From NCBI GenBank assembly GCA_024276815.1, contig JAJRWM010000183.1, positions 1-8,903 on the forward strand: a stretch of DNA of 8,903 bases, read 5' to 3'. The notes under the pieces were generated by a model, which was not told the origin of the DNA, did no database searches, and worked only from the letters and a program-made list of their open reading frames with translations. Origin of the DNA: a bacterium (GTDB lineage: Bacteria; JACRDZ01; JAJRWM01). Numbering within the stretch: position 1 is the first letter of the stretch; the number at the start of each line of letters is the position of its first letter. The position numbers were made by a program, and so were the translations under genes. Positions 1 to 7,505 of the stretch are shown here, piece by piece.

Positions 1-33
1 AACCTGAAAGAATTTAAAAACGCTAATCTATAC

Positions 34-79
34 GAACCTGTCCGCCCCCCCCCGTAGCCAAGCTGGCGGGGTCAGGTTC
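34..79. repeat. GC-rich palindromic (REP-like) repeat, copy 1
   Basis: The outer arms GAACCTG (34-40) and CAGGTTC (73-79) are perfect complements. Inside them CCCC (50-53) plus GCCA (57-60) can pair with TGGC plus GGGG (64-71), leaving a 3-base bulge and a 3-base loop. The 16 bases 63-78 recur exactly at 8523-8538 in the other intergenic region. A C9 tract (45-53) lies in the left half. It sits downstream of the minus-strand membrane protein gene. No U-tract follows on either strand, so it does not look like a standard intrinsic terminator. It is best read as a dispersed extragenic palindrome; that it is mobile or was mobilised is inference. Confidence 0.55.
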
Positions 80-185
80 ATTCTGATTTGTTTGAAATTC
101 AGATGAAATAATTTCTCAAACCCTTGATTTTTAAGTTTTTTCACCTTCATCTTTGCTTTTGAATTTCGCTGACCGGTATTGATTA

Positions 186-1811
186 TCATAAAATCCTGTA
201 GATGATAACGGCTTGATTCCGAAATATTTCCTTAAGATAAGAGAGGTCTTTTCTCGGTTTAAGCATTCTCTTTGCCAAATACCTGTCTTCCCAGTAATAA
301 TCAATCCGCCATGATTTAAGCAGCCGATAATTGAAGACAGGGTCTTTCCAGGAAAGGAATTGGTTTAACTGCCGAAGCTTGTTTTTAAAATCTATCGTAG
401 TATGGTTATGCCCCAGAAAGACGATCTTGTTGGTGTAGTGAGTCAGGTAACTGCCACTATAAAAACTGGCGATAAACCTGGCTTCCTTCGGAGTGTTCCT
501 GTTTATCCAGGAACTGGCCTCAAGCCAATCGCTTTCCAGATAAGCGTTACCGGCAACAGCTATTTTGTTAATAGTGAAAAGACTGAACACGCTGGTCAGC
601 GAAGAAAATACCAGGATCAAACCAAAGATAACAAGCTTGGCTTTTGCTGACTGTATTGACAAAGCAAGAGGCTTCGGGGATGAAAAGGCGTCTTCCCGCT
701 TAAATAATACTCCCCCGGCGAGCAGATAGATCGGAGCAGTCATTAAGGGGGACAATTGAAATGCGAATTTTAATATCCTGTGACTGTAGAGCAGAACAAA
801 GATTAAGCCCAGCCAAAGATATAACACTTGATGCGACCGGATAATCGGCTTACTGTAGTCCCTCCTGACAATTTCGAACAGCGCCATAATGAATGGTAAT
901 CCCAGGGCCAAACCCAAGATGGTTAAGTTCGGTGTCTTAACCCCGTTTTGCAAACCCCACCATCGAAAAACCGGATGGAATTTAAATAAAATCACATTGT
1001 AAATCAACACAATTGTCGGCAGGCACAAGCAATAGCAATAATTCACAAACTCAGGTTTTGACAATTGTTTTTTGCTCAATCGAATCAGACACCACAGGCC
1101 AACAAAAGCACAAAAGAATACCAGGCCATAAGGACGGAACAGACCGGTCAGAAAAATAATCGCTCCCGAGAGCCAAAAAGCGCCGGGCTTGTTACTTTTA
1201 AGTCCTTTTAAGAACCAATACATTCCCATGATGTTTAAAGCATTGGCCCAAGTTGAATGAGAAGTGAAAAAAATCTGATTAAAAGGATGAATCTCCGAAG
1301 TTATATCCAGGGGAAGGTTAAATGTTTTCGCGCCTCTCAGCCAGTTAATTACTAATGATAGCCAACCAAAGCCATTCCCTAAACAATAAAAAAACAGCAT
1401 CCAGGCCTGTATTTTGAAATCAGGAAAATACAACCTGGCAAGTAGAAAAAAAGCAATAATCAGCGCCAGGCTGCCCAGGATTCTGCCAACATGGAAGGCC
1501 GCTTCAATGCTCATGCCTGTAGCAGCCGCAATCTTGCCTATGAGAAGAAACTCCAGGTGAAAGTAGTCAGGATTGTGGGGTTCAGGTGTATTGCGATTTT
1601 TAAATAACCATCTGCCTTCAGCCGATTGCCTGATAAACATGTAGTGATTGTTAAAATCGTTAAAGGGATTGAAGTTGCCGGTAAAGACCTGACCCGGCGG
1701 CGCTTGCTTATAGGCTTTAAGATAGGGGATTCCGGTAAGTGTGATTAAAATTACCCACAATCCCAAAACTAAAGACAATTCTTTCCTGTTCAAACCAAGA
1801 ATATTTTTCAT
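186..1811 (-). CDS. polytopic membrane protein, probable GT-C-fold glycosyltransferase-like
   Basis: 541 residues. An N-terminal hydrophobic helix (about 13-31) is followed by an extracytoplasmic-looking loop with an N-D-F-N-N motif (51-55) and RQSAEGRW (61-68). About eight to ten further hydrophobic segments run to residue 415, and a soluble C-terminal domain covers about 420-541. The acidic residue in the first loop and the many helices resemble GT-C glycosyltransferases, which use polyprenyl-phosphate sugars outside the membrane, but no diagnostic catalytic signature is certain. The C-terminal domain (W-x-EASSWINRNTP, YSGSYL, FLGHNHTT) resembles the tails of large uncharacterised bacterial membrane proteins. 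Its ATG overlaps the stop of the upstream glycosyltransferase gene (ATGA, 1808-1811) and only a weak CGGA precedes it, so translational coupling is likely. By eye it is more AT-rich than the folP cluster. The membrane topology is firm; the enzymatic role is inferred. Confidence 0.7.
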   Translation of the reverse strand: MKNILGLNRKELSLVLGLWVILITLTGIPYLKAYKQAPPGQVFTGNFNPFNDFNNHYMFIRQSAEGRWLFKNRNTPEPHNPDYFHLEFLLIGKIAAATGMSIEAAFHVGRILGSLALIIAFFLLARLYFPDFKIQAWMLFFYCLGNGFGWLSLVINWLRGAKTFNLPLDITSEIHPFNQIFFTSHSTWANALNIMGMYWFLKGLKSNKPGAFWLSGAIIFLTGLFRPYGLVFFCAFVGLWCLIRLSKKQLSKPEFVNYCYCLCLPTIVLIYNVILFKFHPVFRWWGLQNGVKTPNLTILGLALGLPFIMALFEIVRRDYSKPIIRSHQVLYLWLGLIFVLLYSHRILKFAFQLSPLMTAPIYLLAGGVLFKREDAFSSPKPLALSIQSAKAKLVIFGLILVFSSLTSVFSLFTINKIAVAGNAYLESDWLEASSWINRNTPKEARFIASFYSGSYLTHYTNKIVFLGHNHTTIDFKNKLRQLNQFLSWKDPVFNYRLLKSWRIDYYWEDRYLAKRMLKPRKDLSYLKEIFRNQAVIIYRIL

Positions 1812-3439
1812 TTCCGAATAGCTCGTTTCATCTTTTTAGCCCGGGCCAGCAAGCGGAACGCTTCTTTCTCGGTCACGCCGCCCAGCGGGGCCAGGTAGGC
1901 CAGGTTTTCCAGCGCCCTGCTGTAATCCGGTTTTAGTGCCAGCGCTCTCCGGTACGACCTGGCGGCTTCGTCATATCTTTGATAGCGGTTTAAGGCGGTC
2001 GCGAGATTAAAATGGACTTCGGCCAGCTTGGGACTGGTTTTAAGATTATTGGTCCAGAGCGTCAAATCATCATACCAGGCCCGGTTACGCTGAAACGTGG
2101 CCGCGCTGAAGAGGAGGATGATTGAAGCTAAAATAAAGCAAAGTTGATTTGGTATATTTTCAACTCCTCCTCCATCTTCAGGTTTACCCGTGAATTGATC
2201 CAGCAACGCCAGCCCGAAAATGATCAGGCCCAGAATGGGAAAATACAGGAAGCGTTCGGCGATTAACAGGGTGATGGGGATGATGTTGCTTACCGGCAGC
2301 AAGGTGATAAAAAAGAAGAGCAGGCCGAAAGCGGCCGCGCGGTTTCTTTTAAATAGTAAAAAGGTTACTGTCCCGATTGCCAGGAGGCCGGAGAACGCCA
2401 AAAGCGGTTGCCAGGAGAGACTGGCGAAGACCGGCAGGTCATATAAGACCCTTTGTTTGACCGGGACAATAAGCAAGCCGAGATAGCGAAAAATAACCAC
2501 GGACATGGTCAACATCGTGCCGAATGGGGAGCCGCCCCAGAAACCCCGCATGGCCACCCGCTGGAGTACCGCTGTGCGGACCACAAGGTAACCGGCGGCA
2601 ATGATTATCAAGGGTACGAGCAAGAGTGATATTGACCGTGGTTTTCTCATGGTTTTGTCGCCATAAATGAAATTAATCAGCAACAGTATCAGGGGCAGAG
2701 TTATCGCCATTTCCTTGGTGAAGATTGCCAGCAGGAAACAAAGTGAAATGATAAATATTGCTTTCATTGATGGGTTTAGAAGTTTATCTGCCAGCCAATT
2801 AAAGTTTTTGCGAGGGGGGCTAAGGGGGAGCGGTCTTTTTTCCAAAAAGAGTTCCCCCTTAGGTTTTCTTGTCTTCTGACTTTGTTGTTGCTCCTCCAGG
2901 TATTTCAGGAATACTATTATCGCTGTCAGATAAAAGATAAGGGCCAGCAAGTTGCCCTGGCTGGAAATCCAGCTGACGGCCTCGGTTTGAACGGGGTGTA
3001 CGGCGAACAGGGCGGCTCCCCAAAATGCCGATATATCCTGAGTCAGCAATTTAGTCAATAACAGGAAAACCAGGATGACGTTGATTAAATGATAGATCAG
3101 GCTCAGGAGATGGAACCCAAAGGGATTGTCGCCCCAGAGTGAATAGCCGGCCGCGAAGTTGAGGGTGGCCAGGGGGCGGTAGTGGGCGAATTTTATGAAA
3201 GCCGAGGTGGAACCGGAGCTGGTGAAATAGGACGGCCAGTTTTTCAGGGAGTGAACGGCCGGGTTATCGACCAGAAACTCATAATCATCGTAGGCGTAGC
3301 GGTTGAACAGTGAATTCGCGTAGACCGAGACTGTCAGGATAATCAGGAGCAGGATAAGATGTTTTTTCTTCAGCCGGTTCTTAATGTATAGTGATAAACA
3401 TTCAGTTTTTAATGATAATAACAAGAATGCCTGAGACAA
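1808..3439 (-). CDS. TMTC/PMT-like membrane glycosyltransferase with C-terminal TPR repeats
   Basis: 543 residues from TTG 3439. The first helix (about 28-42) leads into a loop with Y-D-D-Y (50-53), the acidic pair typical of GT-C mannosyltransferases. It is followed by HYRPL (86-90), WGDNPFGFHL (102-111), HPVQTEAVSWISS (148-160), FTKEMAITLP (240-249) and AERFLYFP (394-401), all landmarks of the bacterial TMTC-like family. About ten membrane segments follow to residue 448, then about two TPR units (472-515, with LNRYQRYDEAARSYRRALALKP inside). Family members are thought to transfer sugars from lipid carriers to proteins or glycans outside the membrane; the substrate here is unknown. Residues about 193-207 are encoded by a DNA palindrome, probably an insertion in a loop. 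The start is uncertain: TTG 3439 lacks a clear ribosome site, TTG 3424 has only AGG, and a promoter candidate lies inside this stretch. Confidence 0.8.
   Translation of the reverse strand: MSQAFLLLSLKTECLSLYIKNRLKKKHLILLLIILTVSVYANSLFNRYAYDDYEFLVDNPAVHSLKNWPSYFTSSGSTSAFIKFAHYRPLATLNFAAGYSLWGDNPFGFHLLSLIYHLINVILVFLLLTKLLTQDISAFWGAALFAVHPVQTEAVSWISSQGNLLALIFYLTAIIVFLKYLEEQQQSQKTRKPKGELFLEKRPLPLSPPRKNFNWLADKLLNPSMKAIFIISLCFLLAIFTKEMAITLPLILLLINFIYGDKTMRKPRSISLLLVPLIIIAAGYLVVRTAVLQRVAMRGFWGGSPFGTMLTMSVVIFRYLGLLIVPVKQRVLYDLPVFASLSWQPLLAFSGLLAIGTVTFLLFKRNRAAAFGLLFFFITLLPVSNIIPITLLIAERFLYFPILGLIIFGLALLDQFTGKPEDGGGVENIPNQLCFILASIILLFSAATFQRNRAWYDDLTLWTNNLKTSPKLAEVHFNLATALNRYQRYDEAARSYRRALALKPDYSRALENLAYLAPLGGVTEKEAFRLLARAKKMKRAIRK
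2820..2862. repeat. 43-base palindrome inside the TPR-glycosyltransferase gene
   Basis: The perfect 10-base arms CTAAGGGGGA (2820-2829) and TCCCCCTTAG (2853-2862) enclose 7-base arms TCTTTTT (2834-2840) and AAAAAGA (2844-2850) around a 3-base loop. A small internal loop (GCGG opposite GT) separates the two stems. The palindrome is read without a stop or frameshift, giving a charged, proline-rich peptide (about residues 193-207) between predicted membrane helices. It resembles coding-region palindromic elements known from other bacteria. That it is an insertion rather than native sequence is inference. Confidence 0.6.
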
Positions 3440-3443
3440 GCAA
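3415..3443 (-). promoter_or_regulatory. candidate sigma-A promoter for the membrane glycosyltransferase pair
   Basis: On the minus strand TTGCTT (3443-3438) is followed after 17 bases by TATTAT (3420-3415), which matches the -10 consensus at five of six positions; the -35 matches at three. The predicted transcript would begin near 3408, downstream of both TTG start candidates (3439, 3424). Either the promoter or the assigned start must therefore be wrong. Confidence 0.25.
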
Positions 3444-3526
3444 CCAGCAATTCGTCAGGAAGCCGCCACCGTATTCATATTTCAATAATTTCTTCAAAAA
3501 AACGGGAAAGCTCCGGGCCAAAGTAT

Positions 3527-3556
3527 TTGACCTCCCGCGATTAAATCGAGTAAACT
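3527..3556 (+). promoter_or_regulatory. candidate sigma-A promoter for the folP cluster
   Basis: TTGACC (3527-3532, five of six consensus bases) and TAAACT (3551-3556, four of six) are separated by 18 bases. Transcription from about 3563 would leave a leader of about 60 bases before the folP ATG. It lies in the 185-base divergent region and is the best-placed candidate to drive the five downstream genes. Confidence 0.35.
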
Positions 3557-3624
3557 TACCGGGGGCGGTTCGGACAATCCCGTTTCAGATCAAGATTAAA
3601 CTTCCAAGCCCGGAGAGTGGTTTG

Positions 3625-4848
3625 ATGACAAAGTTCAGGTTAAGGGTCCGTTGCTTTGACAGCCGGGAAGCCGCCAGGATTTATTTTGAAAAACTCGGCA
3701 GCTCAAAAAGCGGCGCGGCGATTATGGCTCCCAAGGCCGTCTTTAACGCCGTAATCGTGGAAAACCTGGATAACCGCGCGGTGAATATCCTGAAACAGGA
3801 GATGTTGGCCTTGGGCGGGGAAGCGGCGACCAATGAACAGGTCAGCCGTTTCCGGTTAGGGACTTCAGATACTGTTTTACTGGGTACCCGCAAACAGTTT
3901 GATTCTTTACAGAAAAAGCTGGCTTTGCAGCCCTTTGGCCTGAAAGCGGTCGGTGGGGAACTGGCGCGGGTCCTGAATAACTACGAGCGTCGGGATTTAT
4001 CTTTTACTGTCGGTTCGTTTGATCTGGACCTGGGCTCCAGGCCGTTAATCATGGGCATCCTGAATATCACCCCGGATTCTTTCAGCGACGGCGGCAGGTT
4101 TTTCCAGCCTGAAACAGCTTTAAATCATGCCCGTCAACTGGTTGAAGACGGCGCTGATATTATTGATATTGGCGGCGAATCATCCCGCCCGGGCGCCGTG
4201 CCGGTCTCCTTGGCGGAGGAGCAGAAACGGGTTTGGCCGGTAATCGAGGCGCTCCGGGAACTGAACGTACCGATTTCAATTGACACCTACAAGGCTGAAG
4301 TCGCGAAAGGGGCTTTGGAGCGGGGCGCTGTGATCATAAATGATATCAGCGCGCTAAATTTTGACCCGAAAATGGCCGAAATAGTTGCTGAACATGACGC
4401 GGCCCTGGTTTTGATGCACATGCGCGGTAATCCGCGAAACATGCAGAAAGATCCCCGCTATGAAAATTTAATCGGCGAGATAATCGATTATTGGCGGAAA
4501 GGAATAGAGAAAGCTGTTCAGGCCGGCGTTGACAGGAAAAAAATAATCCTCGATCCCGGTATCGGGTTTGGCAAGACGCTGCGGCATAATCTGGAGATTC
4601 ATAACCGGCTGGAAGAATTTCAAGGCTTGGGACAGCCTCTCTTACTCGGTTCCTCCCGCAAGGCTTTTATCGGGGCGATTACCGGGCGGCCGGTTGCTGA
4701 GCGGGCATGGGGAACCGCGGCCAGTATCGCCTGGGCCGCTTCCCGGGGAATAAACATGGTCAGGGTGCATGATGTGCGCGGCATCGTGGATTTGCTTAAA
4801 GTTACAGAAGCCTTGAAATCGGGAGGAAGTTTCAAAGTTGAAGATTAA
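3625..4848 (+). CDS. folP: dihydropteroate synthase with N-terminal extension
   Basis: 407 residues. It condenses p-aminobenzoate with hydroxymethyl-dihydropterin diphosphate to give dihydropteroate in cytoplasmic folate synthesis. The catalytic TIM-barrel carries all the landmarks: MGILNITPDSFSDGG (143-157), GADIIDIGGESSRPG (176-190), SIDTYK (218-223), INDIS (238-242), LMHMRG (263-268), LDPGIGFGK (309-317), GSSRKAFIG (342-350) and RVHDV (380-384). About 135 residues precede it, with a conserved-looking NILKQEMLALGGEA stretch; typical enzymes are about 270-280 residues, but this long form occurs in Clostridia. ATG 3625 is chosen because GGAGAG (3612-3617) lies 7 bases upstream. The frame stays open back to 3391, but that would overlap the divergent gene. 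It is first in a five-gene cluster and overlaps the next gene by 11 bases. No folB or folK is adjacent. The function is certain; the role of the N-terminal domain is not known to me. Confidence 0.95.
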   Translation: MTKFRLRVRCFDSREAARIYFEKLGSSKSGAAIMAPKAVFNAVIVENLDNRAVNILKQEMLALGGEAATNEQVSRFRLGTSDTVLLGTRKQFDSLQKKLALQPFGLKAVGGELARVLNNYERRDLSFTVGSFDLDLGSRPLIMGILNITPDSFSDGGRFFQPETALNHARQLVEDGADIIDIGGESSRPGAVPVSLAEEQKRVWPVIEALRELNVPISIDTYKAEVAKGALERGAVIINDISALNFDPKMAEIVAEHDAALVLMHMRGNPRNMQKDPRYENLIGEIIDYWRKGIEKAVQAGVDRKKIILDPGIGFGKTLRHNLEIHNRLEEFQGLGQPLLLGSSRKAFIGAITGRPVAERAWGTAASIAWAASRGINMVRVHDVRGIVDLLKVTEALKSGGSFKVED

Positions 4849-5596
4849 TACACCGGAATTAACACCCAACACCCGGGTTGTTTTCAAATATGAAAGCAAG
4901 GACGGTTACGAGATTTACCAGAGCCGGATCGAAGATGTTACGTCGGAATTTGTTATCTTCGCCATGCCCATGCGGGGGGGCGAAATTGTGCCGCTTCAGG
5001 TGGGGCGGAAACTGGAGATTAATTTCACCAAGGACGACGGACTGTATGTCTTCAGGAGCTTGATTGTCAAAAGGGAAAGAGACCCTATCCCGCTACTTTA
5101 CGTGACCAGACCCCGGCAGGTCAAAAGGCAGCAGCGGCGGCAGTTTGTCCGGGTTGAGACCTTCATTCCGTTATCCTTTCGCCGCCTGACTGTTGACGAA
5201 ACAAAGGAGGTCTACGAAAAATGCCGCGCTGAATTTAATTTAAAAGATATCAGCGAGACGCTTTCAAGCTATGTCGATGACGAAATCGAAGAAGTCGTGC
5301 CGCCCAATCATCAGGGTATTGTCCACAACATAAGCGGCGGCGGCCTGTTGTTTGTGTGCGAGCAGAAAGTCTCCGGGCATGAGCTTCTCCTGCTCAACTT
5401 CTCGCTGGAGACCGATGGCGAGGCGGCTGAAATCTACGCCCGGGTTATTCGTTCCTACGAATTTCATAAAGAAGACACTTCCTATCCTTTCTCACTGGGG
5501 GTGGAATATCTCATTATCGACCAGGAATGGCGTCATAAAATAATTCAATATACTTTCAACCGGCAGATTGAGTTGAAGAAAAAAGGTATTTCCTGA
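4838..5596 (+). CDS. YcgR-like PilZ domain protein, probable c-di-GMP receptor
   Basis: 252 residues, soluble. The N-terminal part (about 8-85) matches the YcgR/PilZN beta-barrel pattern: Y-x-SRIEDV, then [15 protein letters not shown], then Y-x-F. The PilZ domain follows with both c-di-GMP binding motifs, RQFVR (101-105, RxxxR) and NISGGG (164-169, [D/N]xSxxG). In YcgR and its Bacillus counterpart these proteins act as flagellar brakes or otherwise couple c-di-GMP to motility or surface behaviour; that role is inferred here. About 59 residues separate the two motifs, more than in a minimal PilZ domain, and an acidic stretch (about 117-158) fills the gap. TTG 4838 is the only usable start; GGGAGG (4821-4826) lies 11 bases upstream, inside folP, so translation is probably coupled to folP. 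pdxJ follows after 13 bases. The chemotaxis genes nearby fit a motility link. Confidence 0.88.
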   Translation: MKINTPELTPNTRVVFKYESKDGYEIYQSRIEDVTSEFVIFAMPMRGGEIVPLQVGRKLEINFTKDDGLYVFRSLIVKRERDPIPLLYVTRPRQVKRQQRRQFVRVETFIPLSFRRLTVDETKEVYEKCRAEFNLKDISETLSSYVDDEIEEVVPPNHQGIVHNISGGGLLFVCEQKVSGHELLLLNFSLETDGEAAEIYARVIRSYEFHKEDTSYPFSLGVEYLIIDQEWRHKIIQYTFNRQIELKKKGIS

Positions 5597-5597
5597 T

Positions 5598-5603
5598 GAG
5601 GTG
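5598..5603 (+). promoter_or_regulatory. ribosome binding site fixing the pdxJ start
   Basis: GAGGTG sits 6 bases before ATG 5610. The alternative GTG at 5601 lies inside this site and has no ribosome site of its own, so ATG 5610 is preferred. Confidence 0.75.
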
Positions 5604-5609
5604 GTTATT

Positions 5610-6323
5610 ATGATTAAACTTGGAGTAAATGTCGACCATATCGCGACTATCAGGCAGGCGAGACAAGGCGTTGAGCCTGACCCTGTTCAGGCCGCGGTGC
5701 TGGCCGAACTGGCCGGCGCGGATGGCATCACCATCCATTTGCGTGAAGACCGGAGACATATCAACGACCGGGACGTGCGGGTGATTAAAGAGGTGGCGCG
5801 GACCAAGCTGAATCTGGAAATGGCGGCCACGGATGAAATGGTGAAGATCGCCCTGTCAACCAAGCCTGACCAGGCCACCCTGGTGCCGGAGAAGCGTCAG
5901 GAATTGACAACTGAAGGCGGACTGGATTGCGTCGGATTAATGTCAGCGCTGCAAACAGTGGTGAATTTACTCCAGGGCGGTGAAATTGAAGTAAGCCTGT
6001 TTATCGATCCCGACCTTGAACAGGTAAAAGCGGCCAGCCGGCTGAGGGCTGACGGTGTGGAGATCCATACCGGAAGTTACGCCAACGCCTGGCCTGATGG
6101 TGACTGGGCGGACGAACTGGACAAAATCCGCAATGCCTGCAACTACGCGGCTAAATTGAAGTTGAAGGTTTACGCCGGCCACGGGCTTAATTATCGGAAC
6201 ATAAAGCCGTTGCTGGCAATCAAGGATATTTCAGAAGTCAATATCGGGCACAGCATTATCGCCCGGGCTTCTTTGGTGGGCATAAGCCGGGCGGTCGGCG
6301 AGATGAAGAGTTTACTGGGCTGA
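5610..6323 (+). CDS. pdxJ: pyridoxine 5'-phosphate synthase
   Basis: 237 residues, the normal family length. PdxJ closes the pyridine ring from 1-deoxyxylulose 5-phosphate and 3-amino-1-hydroxyacetone phosphate, the last step of the DXP-dependent vitamin B6 route in the cytoplasm. The signature stretches are intact: [16 protein letters not shown] (4-19), [16 protein letters not shown] (36-51, with His43), NLEMA (68-72, with Glu70), LVPEKR (91-96), [14 protein letters not shown] (with His191) and NIGHSII (211-217). I see no missing catalytic residue. Many Firmicutes make PLP with PdxS/PdxT instead, so PdxJ is notable though not unique in Clostridia. In enterobacteria pdxJ directly precedes acpS; here the two are separated only by a histidine kinase gene. 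It follows the PilZ gene after 13 bases, so co-transcription is likely. Confidence 0.95.
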   Translation: MIKLGVNVDHIATIRQARQGVEPDPVQAAVLAELAGADGITIHLREDRRHINDRDVRVIKEVARTKLNLEMAATDEMVKIALSTKPDQATLVPEKRQELTTEGGLDCVGLMSALQTVVNLLQGGEIEVSLFIDPDLEQVKAASRLRADGVEIHTGSYANAWPDGDWADELDKIRNACNYAAKLKLKVYAGHGLNYRNIKPLLAIKDISEVNIGHSIIARASLVGISRAVGEMKSLLG

Positions 6324-6383
6324 TTGAGCGGTCTCCCCGGCGGCCGGTTTGTTCAGGTCTTCGATCGCAAGAAAAAAAACTGA

Positions 6384-7505
6384 ATGGTGTCACCACGTAT
6401 GATGGATGAAGATCAGCCAAAGCGCCTCACCAAAGAGCTGAGTGAAAAACTTTTCGGCTCCCTGTCTTTACCGGTTGTTATCTGCAATCATACCGGCATA
6501 ATCTCCAGCAACCCGGCTTTCAAAAAAAGGTTTGGCCTGACTCTTGGGAGCGGGAAAAGAAAAAATTTCCTGAAACTGCTTCCGGAAGATACCCGCGCGA
6601 AGGCTGAAAGCCGGCTTAGACACCGAGAAGAAGCTCCGGTTCTTCCCCCGATTTTTGAAGTGGAAATAACGCTTGAAAATGAGGACGGCTCTTCTTTTAT
6701 TTTGACGGAGCATTTAATCGACTATGAAAATGAACCGGCCCTTTTGTATATTATCAATGAGGTCGCGGAGGAAAAAACGCTGCGGGCGCTTGTTTTCAGA
6801 AAAGAAAAAATGAGCGTCATAGGCGCCTTGACCGCGGGAGTAGCTCATGAATTCAATAATGTTCTGGGCGGTATCCTGGGCTACGCCGAGCTGGCGGGAG
6901 AAAACCCCCGGTTTGTCAACAAACTGCTGGAAGTGATCGCGTCCCAGGGAGAGCGGGCCAAGTTGATAACGGATGGTCTGCTTAACTTTTCCCGTCGTGA
7001 TGAATATCGTGAAGAACTGGTCAACCTGTCTCTGCTTGTTGATGAAGTCGTCAATATCCTGGAAAAAACCTTCGCCAAGGAGGGGATTAAAATAAACCGG
7101 GACTATCACGGCAGTTACGATTTGTTTACCAGTCCGGGAAAAATCCAGCAGGTTGTTGTGAATATAATGCTTAACGCCAGGGAGACCATTGGGAAGAACG
7201 GTGAAATAGACCTTGAGATAAAGGGCGCGGCGAGTAATGTTTTCATTTCAATTAAAGATAACGGCTGTGGTTTGAGCGCCGGGATGCTCAGGAACATTTT
7301 CGCGTCCGAGCTTGGCGTTAAAAGATTCAGCGAATTGGACAACAGTACTGATTTTGGTTTAAGGCTCTTTTATTCGGAAAACCTGTTGAAAAGTCTTGGC
7401 GGACGTTTGAAAGCCAAAAGTAAGCCCGGGGTTGGCAGTGAGTTCACGATTGTGTTGCCCTGGAAAAAGAACTGGTCGGAAGACCTTCCTCTTAGGGAGA
7501 AATAG
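6384..7505 (+). CDS. soluble PAS-domain sensor histidine kinase with degenerate ATP lid
   Basis: 373 residues with no membrane segment, so a cytoplasmic sensor. A PAS-like domain (about 20-128, with PVVICNHTGIISSNPAF) is followed by a dimerisation/phosphoacceptor region whose H-box GVAHEFNN (152-159) places the phosphorylated His at 155. The ATPase part has an N-box NIMLNARE (260-267) and a G1 box DNGCGL (292-297), so nucleotide binding is likely. The F-box is replaced by IFASEL, and the G2 box, usually GTGLGL, reads STDFGL (321-326), so the ATP lid is altered. It resembles NtrB-type kinases. No response regulator gene is in the window. The start is uncertain: ATG 6384 follows a stop directly and lacks a good ribosome site, while ATG 6399 and 6402 are alternatives (GGTG at 6386-6389). 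It is 60 bases after pdxJ and abuts acpS with no gap. Confidence 0.88.
   Translation: MVSPRMMDEDQPKRLTKELSEKLFGSLSLPVVICNHTGIISSNPAFKKRFGLTLGSGKRKNFLKLLPEDTRAKAESRLRHREEAPVLPPIFEVEITLENEDGSSFILTEHLIDYENEPALLYIINEVAEEKTLRALVFRKEKMSVIGALTAGVAHEFNNVLGGILGYAELAGENPRFVNKLLEVIASQGERAKLITDGLLNFSRRDEYREELVNLSLLVDEVVNILEKTFAKEGIKINRDYHGSYDLFTSPGKIQQVVVNIMLNARETIGKNGEIDLEIKGAASNVFISIKDNGCGLSAGMLRNIFASELGVKRFSELDNSTDFGLRLFYSENLLKSLGGRLKAKSKPGVGSEFTIVLPWKKNWSEDLPLREK

Noticed and set aside
101-130. AT-rich stem downstream of the first membrane protein gene as a terminator
   Set aside because: The stem (TTTGA(GA)AATT with AATTTCAAA on the minus strand) is weak, bulged and not followed by a U-tract.
402-650. 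Plus-strand 82-codon open frame opposite the first membrane protein gene
   Set aside because: It lies wholly antisense to a long coding frame and its product has no recognisable motif.
3391-3624. Open N-terminal extension of the folP frame back to ATG 3391
   Set aside because: It would overlap the divergent gene start, lacks a ribosome site, contains the folP promoter candidate and reads as low-conservation sequence. ATG 3625 has GGAGAG at good spacing.
4974-4980. G7 tract in the PilZ gene as a phase-variation site
   Set aside because: Seven bases is short, and it falls naturally in codons for Arg-Gly-Gly within a conserved-looking motif.
6714-7109. 131-codon open frame on the minus strand inside the histidine kinase gene
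   Set aside because: It is antisense to a well-supported kinase, matches no family and has no ribosome site that I can see.
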